64,000 nucleotides of DNA from Aureimonas glaciei (GCF_014643375.1 NZ_BMJJ01000003.1:310001-374000), one strand, 5' to 3'. Shown: positions 48,811 through 59,394, counted from the stretch's first letter. The notes: a model not told the origin generated them from the letters alone. Made by a program: numbers and translations.

Positions 48811-50961
48811 ATGCCAGCCATTCTACCGATCGTATTACTCTGCGGCCTCGTGTCGCTCGTCTATGCGGCCTGGGCGACGCGCTCGGTGCTGTCCGCCGAC
48901 CAGGGCAATGCCCGCATGCAGGAGATCGCCGGCGCCATCCGCGAGGGTGCGCAGGCCTATCTCGCCCGCCAGTACACGACCATCGCGATGGTCGGCGTCG
49001 TCGTTCTCGCGCTCACCTGGTGGCTCCTGTCGGTCCACGCCGCCATCGGCTTCCTCATCGGCTCGGTCCTGTCGGGTCTTGCCGGCTTCATCGGCATGAA
49101 CGTCTCCGTCCGCGCCAATGTGCGCACGGCGCAGGCGGCCTCCCGCTCGCTCTCGGCCGGTCTCGACATCGCCTTCAAGTCGGGCGCGATCACCGGCATG
49201 CTCGTCGCCGGCCTCGCGCTGCTGGGCGTCGCCGGCTACTTCTATGTCCTCACCGGCCATCAGGGCTACGCGCCGTCGGACCGCGTCGTCATCGATTCGC
49301 TGGTCTCGCTCGGCTTCGGCGCCTCGCTGATCTCGATCTTCGCCCGTCTGGGCGGCGGCATCTTCACCAAGGGCGCCGATGTCGGCGGCGATCTCGTCGG
49401 CAAGGTCGAGGCGGGCATTCCCGAAGACGACCCACGCAACCCCGCCACCATCGCCGACAATGTCGGCGACAATGTCGGCGACTGCGCCGGCATGGCGGCG
49501 GATCTCTTCGAGACCTATGCCGTCACCGTCGTCGCCACCATGGTGCTCGGCGCCATCCTCTTCGTCGGCCAGCCCGTGCTGGAGAGCGTGATGCTCTATC
49601 CCCTGGCGATCTGCGGCGCCTGCATCCTGACCTCGATCGTCGGCACCTTCTTCGTCCGCCTCGGCCGCAATGGCTCGATCATGGGCGCGCTGTACAAGGG
49701 CCTGTGGGTGACGACGATCCTGTCGATCGCCGGCCTCGCGCTCGCCACCTGGGCCACCGTCGGCTTCGGCGAGGTCGCCACCGCCTCCAACGGCCTCGCC
49801 ATCAACGGCCTCAACCTCTTCGCCTGCGGCGTCGTCGGTCTCGTCGTCACCGGCCTGATCGTCTGGATCACCGAATACTATACCGGCATCGGCTTCCGGC
49901 CGGTCCGGTCGATCAGCCAGGCCTCGGTCTCCGGCCATGGCACGAACGTCATCCAGGGCCTCGCCGTCTCGCTGGAATCCACTGCGCTGCCGACCATCGT
50001 CATCGTCGCCGGCATCATCTCGACGTTCCAGCTCGCCGGCCTCTACGGCACCGGCATCGCCGTCACCGCCATGCTCGGCGTTGCCGGCATGATCGTCGCT
50101 CTCGACGCCTTCGGCCCGGTCACCGACAATGCCGGCGGCATTGCCGAGATGGCCGGCCTGCCCGCCGACGTGCGCAAGTCGACGGACGCGCTCGACGCCG
50201 TCGGCAACACCACCAAGGCGGTCACCAAGGGCTATGCCATCGGTTCGGCCGGCCTCGGCGCGCTCGTCCTCTTCGCGGCCTACAGCTACGATCTCCAGTA
50301 CTTCGTCGGCGAGGCGAATGCCGGACGCGGCTTCAGCTATTTCCAGGGCGTCCAGCCGGACTTCGCGCTGACCAATCCCTATGTCGTCGTCGGTCTGCTT
50401 CTCGGCGGCCTCATCCCCTTCCTCTTCGGCGGCATCGCGATGACCGCCGTCGGGCGCGCCGCGAGTTCGGTGGTCGAGGAAGTGCGCCGGCAGTTCCGCG
50501 AAAAGCCGGGCATCATGGCCGGCACGGAACGGCCGGACTATGCCCGCGCGGTGGACCTCCTGACCAAGGCGGCGATCAAGGAAATGGTCGTGCCCTCGCT
50601 GCTGCCGGTGCTGGCGCCGCTCGCCGTCTACTTCGGCGTGCTGCTGATCGCCGACAAGAGCCAGGCCTTCTCGGCGCTCGGCGCCATGCTGCTCGGCGTC
50701 ATCGTCACCGGCATCTTCGTCGCCATCTCGATGACCTCGGGCGGCGGCGCCTGGGACAATGCCAAGAAGAGTTTCGAGGACGGGTTTGTGGATTCGGCCG
50801 GCACCCGCCACATGAAGGGCTCCGAAGCGCACAAGTCCTCGGTGACGGGCGATACGGTCGGCGATCCCTACAAGGACACCGCCGGTCCCGCCGTCAATCC
50901 GGCGATCAAGATCACCAACATCGTGGCGCTCCTGTTGCTGGCCGTGCTCTCGCACAGCTGA
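48811..50961 (+). CDS. hppA: proton-translocating membrane pyrophosphatase
   Basis: Couples PPi hydrolysis to proton export; 716 residues with about 16 helices. Substrate loop [20 protein letters not shown] and [15 protein letters not shown] motifs are present (split here). In [10 protein letters not shown] a lysine stands where K+-dependent enzymes have alanine, which marks the K+-independent class. The ATG at 48811 (GAGGGA upstream) gives the usual start [13 protein letters not shown] perfect terminator follows 30 bp after the stop. Confidence 0.95.
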   Translation: MPAILPIVLLCGLVSLVYAAWATRSVLSADQGNARMQEIAGAIREGAQAYLARQYTTIAMVGVVVLALTWWLLSVHAAIGFLIGSVLSGLAGFIGMNVSVRANVRTAQAASRSLSAGLDIAFKSGAITGMLVAGLALLGVAGYFYVLTGHQGYAPSDRVVIDSLVSLGFGASLISIFARLGGGIFTKGADVGGDLVGKVEAGIPEDDPRNPATIADNVGDNVGDCAGMAADLFETYAVTVVATMVLGAILFVGQPVLESVMLYPLAICGACILTSIVGTFFVRLGRNGSIMGALYKGLWVTTILSIAGLALATWATVGFGEVATASNGLAINGLNLFACGVVGLVVTGLIVWITEYYTGIGFRPVRSISQASVSGHGTNVIQGLAVSLESTALPTIVIVAGIISTFQLAGLYGTGIAVTAMLGVAGMIVALDAFGPVTDNAGGIAEMAGLPADVRKSTDALDAVGNTTKAVTKGYAIGSAGLGALVLFAAYSYDLQYFVGEANAGRGFSYFQGVQPDFALTNPYVVVGLLLGGLIPFLFGGIAMTAVGRAASSVVEEVRRQFREKPGIMAGTERPDYARAVDLLTKAAIKEMVVPSLLPVLAPLAVYFGVLLIADKSQAFSALGAMLLGVIVTGIFVAISMTSGGGAWDNAKKSFEDGFVDSAGTRHMKGSEAHKSSVTGDTVGDPYKDTAGPAVNPAIKITNIVALLLLAVLSHS

Positions 50962-50990
50962 GCGGCCGAAAGCTGCAACCGGAAACGAAA

Positions 50991-51026
50991 GAACCCGCGG
51001 GACGCCTGTCCCGCGGGTTCTTTTTT
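50991..51026 (+). terminator. Rho-independent terminator of hppA
   Basis: A perfect 13-bp stem (GAACCCGCGGGAC / GTCCCGCGGGTTC), 4-nt loop and six T. It sits between convergent hppA and bamE and may act on both strands. Confidence 0.92.
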
Positions 51027-51065
51027 GCGTTCTGCTGTCGCCGGGTGCGGGAGCGGCCGCGCGGC

Positions 51066-51584
51066 CTACTGCCCCGCGGCGCGGTTGGTGTCGACGGGAT
51101 TGTTGTCGCCGGCGCCGGGCAGCCCGATGCTCGGCGGTGCGCCCGGCTCGAGGATCTGGCCGAGGAAGCTGACGTCGCGGCCGCCGGTCGGCGTGGTGCG
51201 GGAGATGAAGTCGAAGAGCTGACCGTTCTGCAGGCCGTAATTGGCGAGACGATCGACCGTGCCCGTGCCGTTGAAGTAGACGGCCAGCACGCGCTGGTCG
51301 ACGATGCGCGGCTGCATGAAGGCCACCGGCCGCACCCGCTTCTGCGAGATGTAGTAGAACACCTCGTTGTCGAAGGTCGCGGTCGTCGAGGGCGAGCCCA
51401 GCGCCAGCAGCACCTGTTCGCGGCTCGATCCGACCGGGACCAGAGCGACCGTCTGCTCGTCGACGATATAGCCCTGGTTCAGGACCTCGCTGGTGTTGCA
51501 TGCGCTGAGAAGAAGAGCGGCGCCGAGCGCCATGGAGGCGAGAGCCGGGCGAAGGATTGGGTGGCTACGGTTCACGCGTGTCAT
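51066..51584 (-). CDS. bamE: outer-membrane assembly lipoprotein BamE (OmlA/SmpA)
   Basis: Accessory lipoprotein of the BAM complex. 172 residues from the ATG at 51584: lipoprotein signal peptide with lipobox LLLSAC (lipidated Cys29), then a BamE-type domain (VPVGSSREQVLLALGSPSTT, EVFYYISQKRVRPVAF). The Pro/Gly-rich C-terminal ~30 residues are an extension. Single minus-strand gene between hppA and the bc1 chaperone, as usual in the order. Confidence 0.87.
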   Translation of the reverse strand: MTRVNRSHPILRPALASMALGAALLLSACNTSEVLNQGYIVDEQTVALVPVGSSREQVLLALGSPSTTATFDNEVFYYISQKRVRPVAFMQPRIVDQRVLAVYFNGTGTVDRLANYGLQNGQLFDFISRTTPTGGRDVSFLGQILEPGAPPSIGLPGAGDNNPVDTNRAAGQ

Positions 51585-51761
51585 CTCCCGTGGGGCAGGG
51601 CCCGGCATCAAGCTGCCCGGAACTCATAGGGGCCGGTCAAGGCGACATCGCGGCGTGCCCCTGGGCAATCCGGATGGGTCGGCTTAGGTAAAGCACCTTT
51701 CGAGGCGTTGCAATCGGCTCCGGTCCATGCGACCGCGTCCCGGAATGGCCAGGGGAGCCCC

Positions 51762-52283
51762 ATGCTCGAACGTTTCAGGAAGCTCCGGCGCAATCGGCAG
51801 GTTGTCGATACGCTCTATGCCGCGATCGTCGTCGACGCCCGGCAACCCGACCTCTACCTGAATCTCGGTCTGCCCGACACGGTGATGGGCCGGTTCGAGT
51901 CGTTGTCGATCCATGTCTTCCTGTTTCTGGCGCGCTGCCGCGACGACGCCGGTCTGAAGGCGCTGGCGCAGGATCTGGTCGACCGCTTCATCGCCGACGT
52001 CGAGGATTCGCTGCGCGAGATCGGCATCGGCGACCCTTCCGTGCCCAAGCGCATGCGCAAGCTGGCGGGCATGTTCTATGAGCGGGTGGCGGCCTATGAT
52101 CCGCCGCTGCAGGCCAAGGACGCCGCCGGCCTCGGCGCGGCCCTGTCGCGCCATGCTCTGCCCGCGACGGCGACCGCCGAGGCAGGCGTCGCCCTCGCCA
52201 CCTATATGTTGGCCAGGAAGGCCGCCCTCGATGCCGTCCCCACCGAGGCCATCACCGGCGGCCGGCTCGTGAAGGAGGAGTGA
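51762..52283 (+). CDS. ubiquinol-cytochrome c chaperone (CBP3-like)
   Basis: 173 residues, soluble. Matches the CBP3/UPF0174 family that helps assemble the cytochrome bc1 complex: FESLSIHVFLFLARC, RKLAGMFYERVAAY. Starts at the ATG at 51762 with AGGGGAG upstream. Overlaps no gene but is followed within 5 bp by the DUF177 gene, forming a small operon with plsX-fabH-ihfA. Confidence 0.85.
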   Translation: MLERFRKLRRNRQVVDTLYAAIVVDARQPDLYLNLGLPDTVMGRFESLSIHVFLFLARCRDDAGLKALAQDLVDRFIADVEDSLREIGIGDPSVPKRMRKLAGMFYERVAAYDPPLQAKDAAGLGAALSRHALPATATAEAGVALATYMLARKAALDAVPTEAITGGRLVKEE

Positions 52284-52288
52284 ACAGC

Positions 52289-52858
52289 ATGACGGAGACA
52301 GGCAAGGCCGCCGGCGGTCCCCCGATTTCTTACCCGATCATCGTCTCCAAGCTTCCCAAGGACGGGATGCCGGTTCGCTTCACCGCGTCGGCGCCCGAGC
52401 GGGCGGCGCTCGCCCTGCATCTCGCCATTCCCAGCGTCGACCGGCTGGAGGCGGACGTGACGGTGAAGAGCTGGCGGAGCGAGGGCGTGAAGATCACCGG
52501 CCGTCTCACCGCCGACGTCGTGCAGTCCGACGTGGTGACGCTCGAGCCGCTCAGCCAGACGATCGACGAGGACATCGACCTTGTCTTCCTGCCGGAGCAC
52601 TCGAGGCTCGCCCGCATGGTCCAGCCGCAGGACGGCGAGCTGCATCTCGATCCTGAGGGCGACGATATTCCCGAGACCTATGTCGGCGATCGCATCGACT
52701 TCGGCACGGTTCTGGCCGAAGCCCTGGCGCTCGGCCTCGATCCCTATCCCCGCGCCGAGGGGGCCAGCTTCGACGCCTTCGACACCGATCCGGAGCCCGA
52801 GGGCGGCAAGATTTCGCCCTTCGCGACGCTGCGCAAACTGAAGCCCGACGCGCCCTAG
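52289..52858 (+). CDS. DUF177 (YceD) family protein
   Basis: 189 residues. DUF177/YceD proteins are linked to 23S rRNA or ribosome metabolism in E. coli and often sit upstream of plsX-fabH. Motifs: [56 protein letters not shown] in part. The ATG at 52289 has a strong GGAGGAG 8 nt upstream. rpmF, the usual partner in gamma-proteobacteria, is not present. Confidence 0.88.
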   Translation: MTETGKAAGGPPISYPIIVSKLPKDGMPVRFTASAPERAALALHLAIPSVDRLEADVTVKSWRSEGVKITGRLTADVVQSDVVTLEPLSQTIDEDIDLVFLPEHSRLARMVQPQDGELHLDPEGDDIPETYVGDRIDFGTVLAEALALGLDPYPRAEGASFDAFDTDPEPEGGKISPFATLRKLKPDAP

Positions 52859-52941
52859 CGGCCCAAGCCTGTTGTCACTCGGCGGGAATTGGCTATGTTC
52901 GCGCCGCCTTGGGGCATTCTTCGAAGGAAAGCGAGACAGCG

Positions 52942-54012
52942 TTGGATCTGAAATCCGGAGTCACGATCTCCCTCGACGTCATGGGCGGAGATCACGGCCC
53001 ATCCGTCGTGCTGCCCGGGGCCAATATCGCCCTGCAGCGCCATCCCGGCCTGCGCTTTGTCCTCTACGGCCAGGAGGACGAGGTCCGCCCAGTTCTCGAC
53101 ACGCTGCCCCAGCTGAAGGCCGCCTCGAGCTTCCACCATTGCGAGATGTCGATCCGCATGGATGAGAAGCCGTCGCAGGCGCTACGCCAGGGCCGCTACA
53201 AATCGTCCATGTGGCGGGCCATCGAAGCGGTCAAGACCGGCGAATCGGACGTCGCGGTCTCCGCCGGCAACACCGGCGCCCTGATGGCCATGGCCAAGTT
53301 CTGCCTGCGCACCATGGCCAATATCGAGCGCCCGGCGATCGCCGCGATCTGGCCGACGATCCGCGGCGAGAGCGTCGTGCTCGACGTCGGCGCGACGATC
53401 GGCGCCGACGCCCAGCAGCTGATCGACTTCTCGATGATGGGCGCCGCCATGGCCCGCGCTTTGCACGGCATTGAGCGGCCGACCGTCGGCCTCCTCAACA
53501 TCGGCGTCGAGGAGGTCAAGGGACAGGACGACGTGCGCGAGGCCGGCCGCCTCCTGAAGGAGACGGAGCTGCCCGGGCTGATCTATCACGGCTTCGTGGA
53601 AGGCGACGATCTGGGCAAGGGCACCGTGGACGTCGTCGTCACAGAGGGCTATACCGGCAACATCGCGCTGAAGACCGCGGAAGGCACGGCCAAGCAGATC
53701 GCCGGCTACCTCCGCGCCGCGATGACGCGGACCTGGATGGCGCGGGCCGGCTACTTCCTGGCCAAGGGCGCCTTCGATCGCCTGCGCGACAAGATGGACC
53801 CGCGCAAGGTCAATGGCGGCGTGTTCCTCGGGCTCAACGGCATCGTTATTAAGAGCCATGGCGGCACCGATGCCGAGGGCATGGCCGCCGCGATCGACCT
53901 CGCCTATGCCATGGCGGTGAACGGTCTCAGGGAGAAGATCGAGCAGGATCTTCGCATTTTCTACCTTCGCGTCTCCGAAGAGGCCGCAGCGGGCATGCCG
54001 GAGAGCAAGTGA
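52942..54012 (+). CDS. plsX: phosphate acyltransferase PlsX
   Basis: Converts acyl-ACP to acyl-phosphate, first step of phospholipid synthesis. About 356 residues: [18 protein letters not shown] near the N-terminus, [22 protein letters not shown] and the C-terminal [20 protein letters not shown] split segments. No ATG/GTG precedes the conserved region; TTG at 52942 or 52909 are the options and I take 52942. Adjacent to fabH (1 bp). Confidence 0.94.
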   Translation: MDLKSGVTISLDVMGGDHGPSVVLPGANIALQRHPGLRFVLYGQEDEVRPVLDTLPQLKAASSFHHCEMSIRMDEKPSQALRQGRYKSSMWRAIEAVKTGESDVAVSAGNTGALMAMAKFCLRTMANIERPAIAAIWPTIRGESVVLDVGATIGADAQQLIDFSMMGAAMARALHGIERPTVGLLNIGVEEVKGQDDVREAGRLLKETELPGLIYHGFVEGDDLGKGTVDVVVTEGYTGNIALKTAEGTAKQIAGYLRAAMTRTWMARAGYFLAKGAFDRLRDKMDPRKVNGGVFLGLNGIVIKSHGGTDAEGMAAAIDLAYAMAVNGLREKIEQDLRIFYLRVSEEAAAGMPESK

Positions 54013-54013
54013 A

Positions 54014-54991
54014 ATGACCATTATCCGATCGATCGTTCGCGGCACCGGCTCGATGCTGCCCGAAAGGATCATGACGAACCAGGATTTCGCCGGCGTCGTC
54101 GAGACCTCCGACGAATGGATCGTCCAGCGCACCGGCATCCGCAACCGGCACGTCGCCGGCGAGGGGGAGACCACGGTGTCGCTGGCCGAAGGCGCCGCCC
54201 GCCGGGCGCTCGACGCCGCCGGTCTGACGATCGCCGACATCGACCTCATCGTGCTGGCGACGACCACGCCGAACAACACCTTTCCCGCCTCGAGCGTGCA
54301 GCTGCAGCAGCGCCTCGGCATGCGCCACGGCTTCGCCTTCGACGTCCAGGCCGTGTGTTCGGGCTTCGTCTTTGCGCTCACGACCGCCGATCTCTACATC
54401 CGCTCCGGCATGGTGAAGCGCGCGATCGTCATCGGCGCCGAGACCTTCTCGCGGATCCTCGATTGGGAGGACCGCTCGACCTGCGTGCTCTTCGGTGACG
54501 GGGCCGGCGCCGTGGTGATCGAGGCGGCCGAGGGCGAGGGCACGCTCGCCGACCGCGGCGTTCTCGTTTCGCGGCTTCGTTCCGACGGCGAGCACGAGAA
54601 GAAGCTCTATGTCGACGGCGGGCCGTCCACCACCGGCACGGTCGGCAAGCTGCGCATGGAGGGCCGCGAGGTCTTCAAGCACGCGGTCGGGATGATCACC
54701 GACGTCATCGAGGATTCCTTTTCCGCCCTCGACATCGGCCCTGATGACATCGACTGGTTCGTGCCGCACCAGGCCAACCGCCGGATCATCGACGCTTCCG
54801 CCAAGAAGCTCGGCATCGCGCCGGAGAAGGTGGTCATCACCGTGCAGCATCACGGCAACACCTCGGCCGCCTCGATTCCGCTGGCGCTCGACCGGGCGGT
54901 CCGCGACGGCCGGATCCAGAAGGGCCAGCTGGTCCTGCTCGAGGCGATGGGCGGCGGCTTCACCTGGGGCGCCGTCGTCGTGCGCTGGTGA
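54014..54991 (+). CDS. fabH: beta-ketoacyl-ACP synthase III
   Basis: Starts fatty-acid synthesis by condensing acetyl-CoA with malonyl-ACP. 325 residues; Cys115 in [12 protein letters not shown], His in VPHQANRRI and Asn in [13 protein letters not shown] form the Cys-His-Asn triad. Other family features are [12 protein letters not shown] and PNNTFPAS. Follows plsX closely, the standard plsX-fabH pair. Confidence 0.97.
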   Translation: MTIIRSIVRGTGSMLPERIMTNQDFAGVVETSDEWIVQRTGIRNRHVAGEGETTVSLAEGAARRALDAAGLTIADIDLIVLATTTPNNTFPASSVQLQQRLGMRHGFAFDVQAVCSGFVFALTTADLYIRSGMVKRAIVIGAETFSRILDWEDRSTCVLFGDGAGAVVIEAAEGEGTLADRGVLVSRLRSDGEHEKKLYVDGGPSTTGTVGKLRMEGREVFKHAVGMITDVIEDSFSALDIGPDDIDWFVPHQANRRIIDASAKKLGIAPEKVVITVQHHGNTSAASIPLALDRAVRDGRIQKGQLVLLEAMGGGFTWGAVVVRW

Positions 54992-55001
54992 CCGATCGAA
55001 T

Positions 55002-55030
55002 CTTGATTAACAAGCGAATATCGGTATTTT
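55002..55030 (+). promoter_or_regulatory. putative ihfA promoter
   Basis: CTTGAT (55002-55007), a 17-bp AT-rich spacer and TATTTT (55025-55030) precede the ihfA start by 75 bp, in the local AT-rich patch after fabH. Confidence 0.45.
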
Positions 55031-55104
55031 AGATTTAGCCGGGTGACTGATCGTCGACGTTGGGGAGCGGGCGACAGAAATCCAGGCAGAACAAGGGGAT
55101 CGCA

Positions 55105-55455
55105 ATGGGTGACAGAACGGTGACGAGGGCCGACCTCGCCGAGGCGGTGTTTCGAAAGATTGGTCTGTCTCGCACCGAGTCGGCCTATCTTGTCGAGATG
55201 GTTCTCGAGGAGATCTGCTCGACCATCGCTCGCGGCGAATCCGTCAAGATCTCGTCCTTTGGCTCCTTCCTCGTGCGCGACAAGAACGAGCGCGTCGGCC
55301 GCAATCCGAAGACGGGCGAGGAAGTTCCGATCTCGCCGCGCCGGGTCGCCGTGTTCAAGCCGTCCAACGTCATGAAGGACTGCATCCTGGAATCCCACGG
55401 CAAGCGCCGCGCGGCCAGCGAGCCCGTCGGCGACATGCTGAAGGCCGCAGAGTAG
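55105..55455 (+). CDS. ihfA: integration host factor subunit alpha
   Basis: DNA-bending nucleoid protein, 116 residues. Start [25 protein letters not shown] core with [14 protein letters not shown] and the DNA-intercalating beta-arm [14 protein letters not shown]. Ends with a short basic tail. The ATG at 55105 has AAGGGG upstream. The 113-bp leader has a promoter-like box. Partner ihfB is not in the window. Confidence 0.95.
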   Translation: MGDRTVTRADLAEAVFRKIGLSRTESAYLVEMVLEEICSTIARGESVKISSFGSFLVRDKNERVGRNPKTGEEVPISPRRVAVFKPSNVMKDCILESHGKRRAASEPVGDMLKAAE

Positions 55456-55459
55456 ACCC

Positions 55460-56032
55460 CTGACCGAAATTCCCACGACATCCACCGCCGACAAGAGCAT
55501 CGACGCCTTCCGCACGATCAGCGAAGTGGCCGAGGATCTCAACCTGCCGCAGCACGTCCTGCGCTTCTGGGAGACGCGCTTCTCGCAGATCAAGCCGATG
55601 AAGCGCGGCGGCGGCCGCCGCTATTACCGGCCCGAAGATGTCGAGCTGCTGAAGGGGATTCGCTTCCTCCTCTACGTCAAGGGCTTCACCATCAAGGGCG
55701 TGCAGCGCATCCTGAAGGAGAGCGGCAACCGCTTCGTCATGGCGCTGGGCTCGGGCGACATGTCGGGCCTCGACTCGCTGGAGGTCGGCCGGGCCGACCA
55801 GGCCGACGGCGACGACATGGAGGCGATCGTCGCCGAGCCCGAGGCGGACGAGGAGGATGTCCTGATGCATCCGGCCAGGCCCGAACCCGCGCGCCCGCGT
55901 CTTGGCCTCTCCGGCCTCCTGCGCCGCGATCCCGAGCCCCGTCTCGGCATGCCCGCCGAAAGCGCGCAGACCCTGCAGGACGTGCTGATGGAACTCCTGG
56001 AATGCAAGCGCTTGCTCGACCAGGTCCGTTGA
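55460..56032 (+). CDS. MerR-family transcriptional regulator, unusual start codon
   Basis: The helix-turn-helix needs [20 protein letters not shown], which lies before the first canonical start (GTG at 55526). In this frame between the stop at 55439 and 55526 there is no ATG, GTG or TTG; the plausible starts are CTG at 55460 (giving about 190 residues, LTEIPTT...) or ATT at 55469. The wing [16 protein letters not shown] and the linker [16 protein letters not shown] are typical. The C-terminal part is acidic, without metal-binding cysteines. It follows ihfA by 4 bp, as in related genomes. Effector unknown. Confidence 0.82.
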   Translation: MTEIPTTSTADKSIDAFRTISEVAEDLNLPQHVLRFWETRFSQIKPMKRGGGRRYYRPEDVELLKGIRFLLYVKGFTIKGVQRILKESGNRFVMALGSGDMSGLDSLEVGRADQADGDDMEAIVAEPEADEEDVLMHPARPEPARPRLGLSGLLRRDPEPRLGMPAESAQTLQDVLMELLECKRLLDQVR

Positions 56033-56130
56033 TCCGGCTGACCGCGCGAACGGGTTTTTGACCTGCTTCTTCGCCGCTCGCATGAAAGGCCCTTGCGCGG
56101 CGCGCTGAGAAACACTACCAACGCCTCAGT

Positions 56131-56207
56131 CGGAGCGTAGCGCAGCCTGGTAGCGCACTTGGATGGGGTCCAAGGGGTCGGAGGTTCGAATCCTCTCGCT
56201 CCGACCA
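56131..56207 (+). tRNA. tRNA-Pro (GGG)
   Basis: 77 nt with the encoded CCA end. Acceptor CGGAGCG / CGCTCCG; anticodon stem CTTGG / CCAAG around the loop ATGGGGT, giving anticodon GGG; T-loop TTCGAAT. No integrase or repeated 3' end is seen nearby, so it does not look like a used attachment site. Confidence 0.97.
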
Positions 56208-56636
56208 ATTTCCCCGAATTTTCTCGTTACTGTCGGTATCGCGGCTGCCCCGATCAACGGGTCACCGCGCTTCTTTGCGATTGCGGCGCGACAGCAAAGC
56301 GGTCCGCCAGCACGGCGCGCGCGGTCGGCCGCCAAGGCGGCTGCGTAACGGTCCGCGTTCCGCTCGATAAAGTGAGGCCTGGGACGCCGGCGGAATGCCG
56401 CCCGCCGATCGCGCCCCGGTTTGGCGCCGCTCTTCCCGCACAAACATCCGCCGGAATCGGCACGCCAGCGCTGGACGCTTACGCGCCGCTGGCCTATTCC
56501 ACTTCCTGAGTTCTGGCGCCGCCGTGATCTCGCATCGTCCGTGGCCCTGCCCGGACCGGCGAGCGCTCTCGTCCCCGGGGCCGTCGACCGCCCGACGATC
56601 GACGGCCATCGTCCTTTTCGCTGCGTGGAAATCCTG
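56208..56636. other. 429-bp gap after tRNA-Pro
   Basis: Contains no gene, repeat or hairpin I can support. It should hold the promoter of the downstream dehydratase/dehydrogenase pair. Open frames here lack homology and proper ribosome-binding sites. Confidence 0.4.
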
Positions 56637-57566
56637 ATGGCCAATCTTGCAAGCACTCCCTTCGCCGGTCTCTTCCCGGTGGCGCCGACGCCCTTCATGG
56701 AGAACGGCGACCTCGACCTCGACGGCATGCGCCGGGTCCTCGACTGTATGGTCGACCAGGGCGTCGACGGCATCTGCATCCTCGCCAACTATTCCGAGCA
56801 GTTCCTCGTCTCCGACGACGAGCGCGAGACGCTGACGAAGCTCAGCCTCGAGCATGTCGCCGGCCGCGTGCCGGTGATGGTTACCTGCAGCCATTTCGCC
56901 ACCGCCATCGCCGCCGACCGCGCCCGCCGCGCCGCCGAGCAGGGCGCGGCCATGCTGATGCTGATGCCCCCCTATCACGGCGTCGGCATGCGCATCGACG
57001 AGACCTCGATGATCGAGCATTTCGCCCGCGTCGCCGATGCCAGCGGCCTGCCGATCATGATCCAGGACGCGCCACTGTCCGGCGTCACGCTCTCCGTCCC
57101 GGCGCTGCTGAAGATCGCCGAGGCTGTGCCGCTGGTGCGCTATTTCAAGATCGAGGTACCGCAGACCGCCGCCAAGCTGCGCGGCCTCATCGCGGCCGGC
57201 GGCGACCTGGTGCAGGGCCCCTTCGACGGCGAGGAAGCCATCACGCTGATGGCCGATCTCGACGCCGGTGCCACCGGCACCATGTCGAGCGCGCTCCTGC
57301 CCGACCTCATCCGCCCCGTCGTCGAGCACCACAAGGCCGGCGACCGCAAGGCCGCCGCCAAGGCCTATGAGCGCATCCTGCCGCTGATCAACTACGAGAA
57401 CCGCCAGTGCGGCCTGCGCGCCGCCAAGACGGCCATGGCGGCCGGCGGCGTAATCCGCAGCGACGTCGTCCGCCACCCGCTCGACCAGATCCATCCGGAG
57501 ACGAAGGCCGGCCTCCTCGAACTCGCCCGCGAGCTCGATCCGCTGGTCATGCACTGGGGCAAATAG
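56637..57566 (+). CDS. dihydrodipicolinate synthase-family protein, probable 2-keto-3-deoxy-sugar-acid dehydratase
   Basis: 309 residues, TIM barrel of the DapA family. Schiff-base lysine Lys171 in VRYFKIEVP; GLFPVAPTPFMENGDLDLDGM and DGICILANYSEQFLVSDDER replace the lysine-pathway signature, so this is not DapA. It most resembles L-2-keto-3-deoxyarabonate dehydratase (AraD type), which makes ketoglutarate semialdehyde. The next gene is a KGSA dehydrogenase, which supports a non-phosphorylative pentose or sugar-acid pathway. Start at 56637 gives MANLASTPFAGLFPV. Confidence 0.82.
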   Translation: MANLASTPFAGLFPVAPTPFMENGDLDLDGMRRVLDCMVDQGVDGICILANYSEQFLVSDDERETLTKLSLEHVAGRVPVMVTCSHFATAIAADRARRAAEQGAAMLMLMPPYHGVGMRIDETSMIEHFARVADASGLPIMIQDAPLSGVTLSVPALLKIAEAVPLVRYFKIEVPQTAAKLRGLIAAGGDLVQGPFDGEEAITLMADLDAGATGTMSSALLPDLIRPVVEHHKAGDRKAAAKAYERILPLINYENRQCGLRAAKTAMAAGGVIRSDVVRHPLDQIHPETKAGLLELARELDPLVMHWGK

Positions 57567-57720
57567 CCGGATCTCCTGCCGCGGACACCCCGGATAGCCG
57601 GGTGAGTCTGCGGCGGGACCTTGGGAATCGGACTCTCCCGCCCTATCTCTCAACTGCCATCCAGACGATCCTGCCGCGCGAAAAGCTGCGGCCAGACATT
57701 CCGTTCAGGAGACGAAACCC

Positions 57721-59298
57721 ATGACCATTCTCGGCGAACAGATCATCGGCCATGCCGTCCGCAAGGGCACCAATGGCGAGATTTTCGGCCTCGACGCGGC
57801 GACCGGCGAGAAGCTGCAGCCCGGCTTCGGCGGCGCCACCCTCGACGACCTCGAAGCGGCCTGCGCGCTGGCCGACAAGGCTTTCGACACCTACAGCGAG
57901 ACCAGCCTCGAGGCCCGCGCGGTTTTCCTCGAGACCATCGCCGACAACATCCTCGCCATCGGCGACGAACTGATCGAGCGCTGCATGGCCGAGAGCGGCC
58001 TGCCGCGCGGCCGCATCGAGGGCGAGCGCGGCCGCACCATGGGCCAGCTGAAGCTCTTCGCCGGCGTGCTGCGCGATGGCGGCTTCCTCGACGCCCGCAT
58101 CGACAAGGCGCTGCCCGACCGCAAGCCGCTGCCGCGCGTCGACCTGCGCCTGCGCAACGTGCCGGTCGGGCCCGTCGCCGTGTTCGGCGCCTCGAATTTT
58201 CCGCTCGCCTTCTCCGTCGCCGGCGGCGACACGGCCTCGGCGCTGGCCGCCGGCTGCCCGGTGATCGTCAAGGCGCATTCGGCCCATCCCGGCACGTCCG
58301 AGCTGGTCGGCCGCGCCGTGCAGAAGGCCGTCAAGGATTGCGGCCTGGCGGAGGGCGTCTTCTCGCTCCTGTTCGATTCGGGTCGTGACGTCGGCCAGGG
58401 CCTCGTCGCCGATCGCCGCATTCACGCCGTCGGCTTCACCGGCTCGCGCGGCGGCGGCACGGCGCTGATGAAGATCGCGGCCTCGCGCGCCGAGCCGATC
58501 CCGGTCTATGCCGAGATGAGCAGCATCAACCCGGTCCTGCTCTTCCCCGCCGCACTCGCCGCCCGCGGCGCCGCCATCGGCACCGCCTTCGTCGGCTCGC
58601 TGACGCTCGGCGCCGGCCAGTTCTGCACCAATCCCGGCCTGATCCTGGCCGTCGACGGCGAAGGCCTCGACGCCTTCGTCGCGGCGGCGTCGACCGCGCT
58701 CGCCAATGCCGCCGCCGCCGTGATGCTGACGCCCGGGATCCACAAGTCCTACTGCGAGGGCACCGCCCGCCTTGCGGCGCATAAGAGCGTCAAGACCGTC
58801 GGCCAGGGCCTGCCGGCCGAGACGCTGCGCGGCCAGGCCATGCTGTTCTCGACGACGGCCGAGGAATTCCTCGCCCATCCCGAGCTGCAGGACGAGGTCT
58901 TCGGTTCGTCCTCGCTCGTCGTCCGCTGCCCGGACGAGGCGGCGCTGCGCCGCGTCGTCGAGGCGCTCGAAGGCCAGCTGACCATCGCCCTGCACATCGA
59001 CGCCGGCGACCACGCGGCCGCCGCCAAGCTCCTGCCGCTTCTCCAGCGCAAGGCCGGACGCCTGCTGGTCAACGGCTTTGGCACGGGCGTCGAGGTGGCG
59101 CACGCCATGGTGCACGGCGGTCCGTTCCCGGCGACCTCCGACGGCCGCTCGACCTCGGTCGGCAGCCTCGCCATCGCCCGCTTCCTGCGCCCGGTCTGCT
59201 ACCAGGACCTGCCGGCCGAGCTTCTGCCGGACGCGCTGAAGGACGAGAACCCGCTCGGCCTCTGGCGCCGCCACGACGGCAAGCTCGAAAACGCCTGA
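57721..59298 (+). CDS. aldehyde dehydrogenase, probable 2,5-dioxovalerate (alpha-ketoglutarate semialdehyde) dehydrogenase
   Basis: Oxidises KGSA to 2-oxoglutarate with NAD(P). 525 residues, ALDH superfamily: nucleophile Cys302 in [11 protein letters not shown], catalytic Glu in [13 protein letters not shown], cofactor loops [17 protein letters not shown] and GFTGSRGGG. Length and sequence match the KGSADH class rather than typical ALDH (about 490). Starts 155 bp after the dehydratase. Good GGAGA before the ATG. A strong terminator follows. Confidence 0.87.
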   Translation: MTILGEQIIGHAVRKGTNGEIFGLDAATGEKLQPGFGGATLDDLEAACALADKAFDTYSETSLEARAVFLETIADNILAIGDELIERCMAESGLPRGRIEGERGRTMGQLKLFAGVLRDGGFLDARIDKALPDRKPLPRVDLRLRNVPVGPVAVFGASNFPLAFSVAGGDTASALAAGCPVIVKAHSAHPGTSELVGRAVQKAVKDCGLAEGVFSLLFDSGRDVGQGLVADRRIHAVGFTGSRGGGTALMKIAASRAEPIPVYAEMSSINPVLLFPAALAARGAAIGTAFVGSLTLGAGQFCTNPGLILAVDGEGLDAFVAAASTALANAAAAVMLTPGIHKSYCEGTARLAAHKSVKTVGQGLPAETLRGQAMLFSTTAEEFLAHPELQDEVFGSSSLVVRCPDEAALRRVVEALEGQLTIALHIDAGDHAAAAKLLPLLQRKAGRLLVNGFGTGVEVAHAMVHGGPFPATSDGRSTSVGSLAIARFLRPVCYQDLPAELLPDALKDENPLGLWRRHDGKLENA

Positions 59299-59321
59299 GC
59301 CTCAAGGCCTCTATCGCAATG

Positions 59322-59357
59322 AAAACCCGGCGGATCCGATGGATCCGCCGGGTTTTT
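59322..59357 (+). terminator. Rho-independent terminator after the KGSA dehydrogenase
   Basis: A perfect stem of at least 14 bp (AACCCGGCGGATCC / GGATCCGCCGGGTT), GAT loop and a run of T, 24 nt after the stop codon. The converging small gene at 59395 could use it in reverse. Confidence 0.9.
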
Positions 59358-59394
59358 CGTTTTCGGGAAAGGATGGCGTGAGCCGCCCGCCCGT

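Noticed and set aside
48835-51501. A minus-strand open frame of 888 codons opposite hppA
   Set aside because: Mirror of the hppA codon pattern; the product is D/E/G/R-rich with no recognisable domain, and bamE, a real minus-strand gene, occupies part in another frame.
55526-56032. MerR gene starting at the GTG at 55526
   Set aside because: That start would delete the first helix of the DNA-binding domain (ISEVAEDLN context), which is encoded in frame immediately upstream.
56131-56207. tRNA-Pro as an attachment site for an integrated element
   Set aside because: No integrase, no repeated tRNA 3' end downstream, and downstream genes look like normal metabolism.
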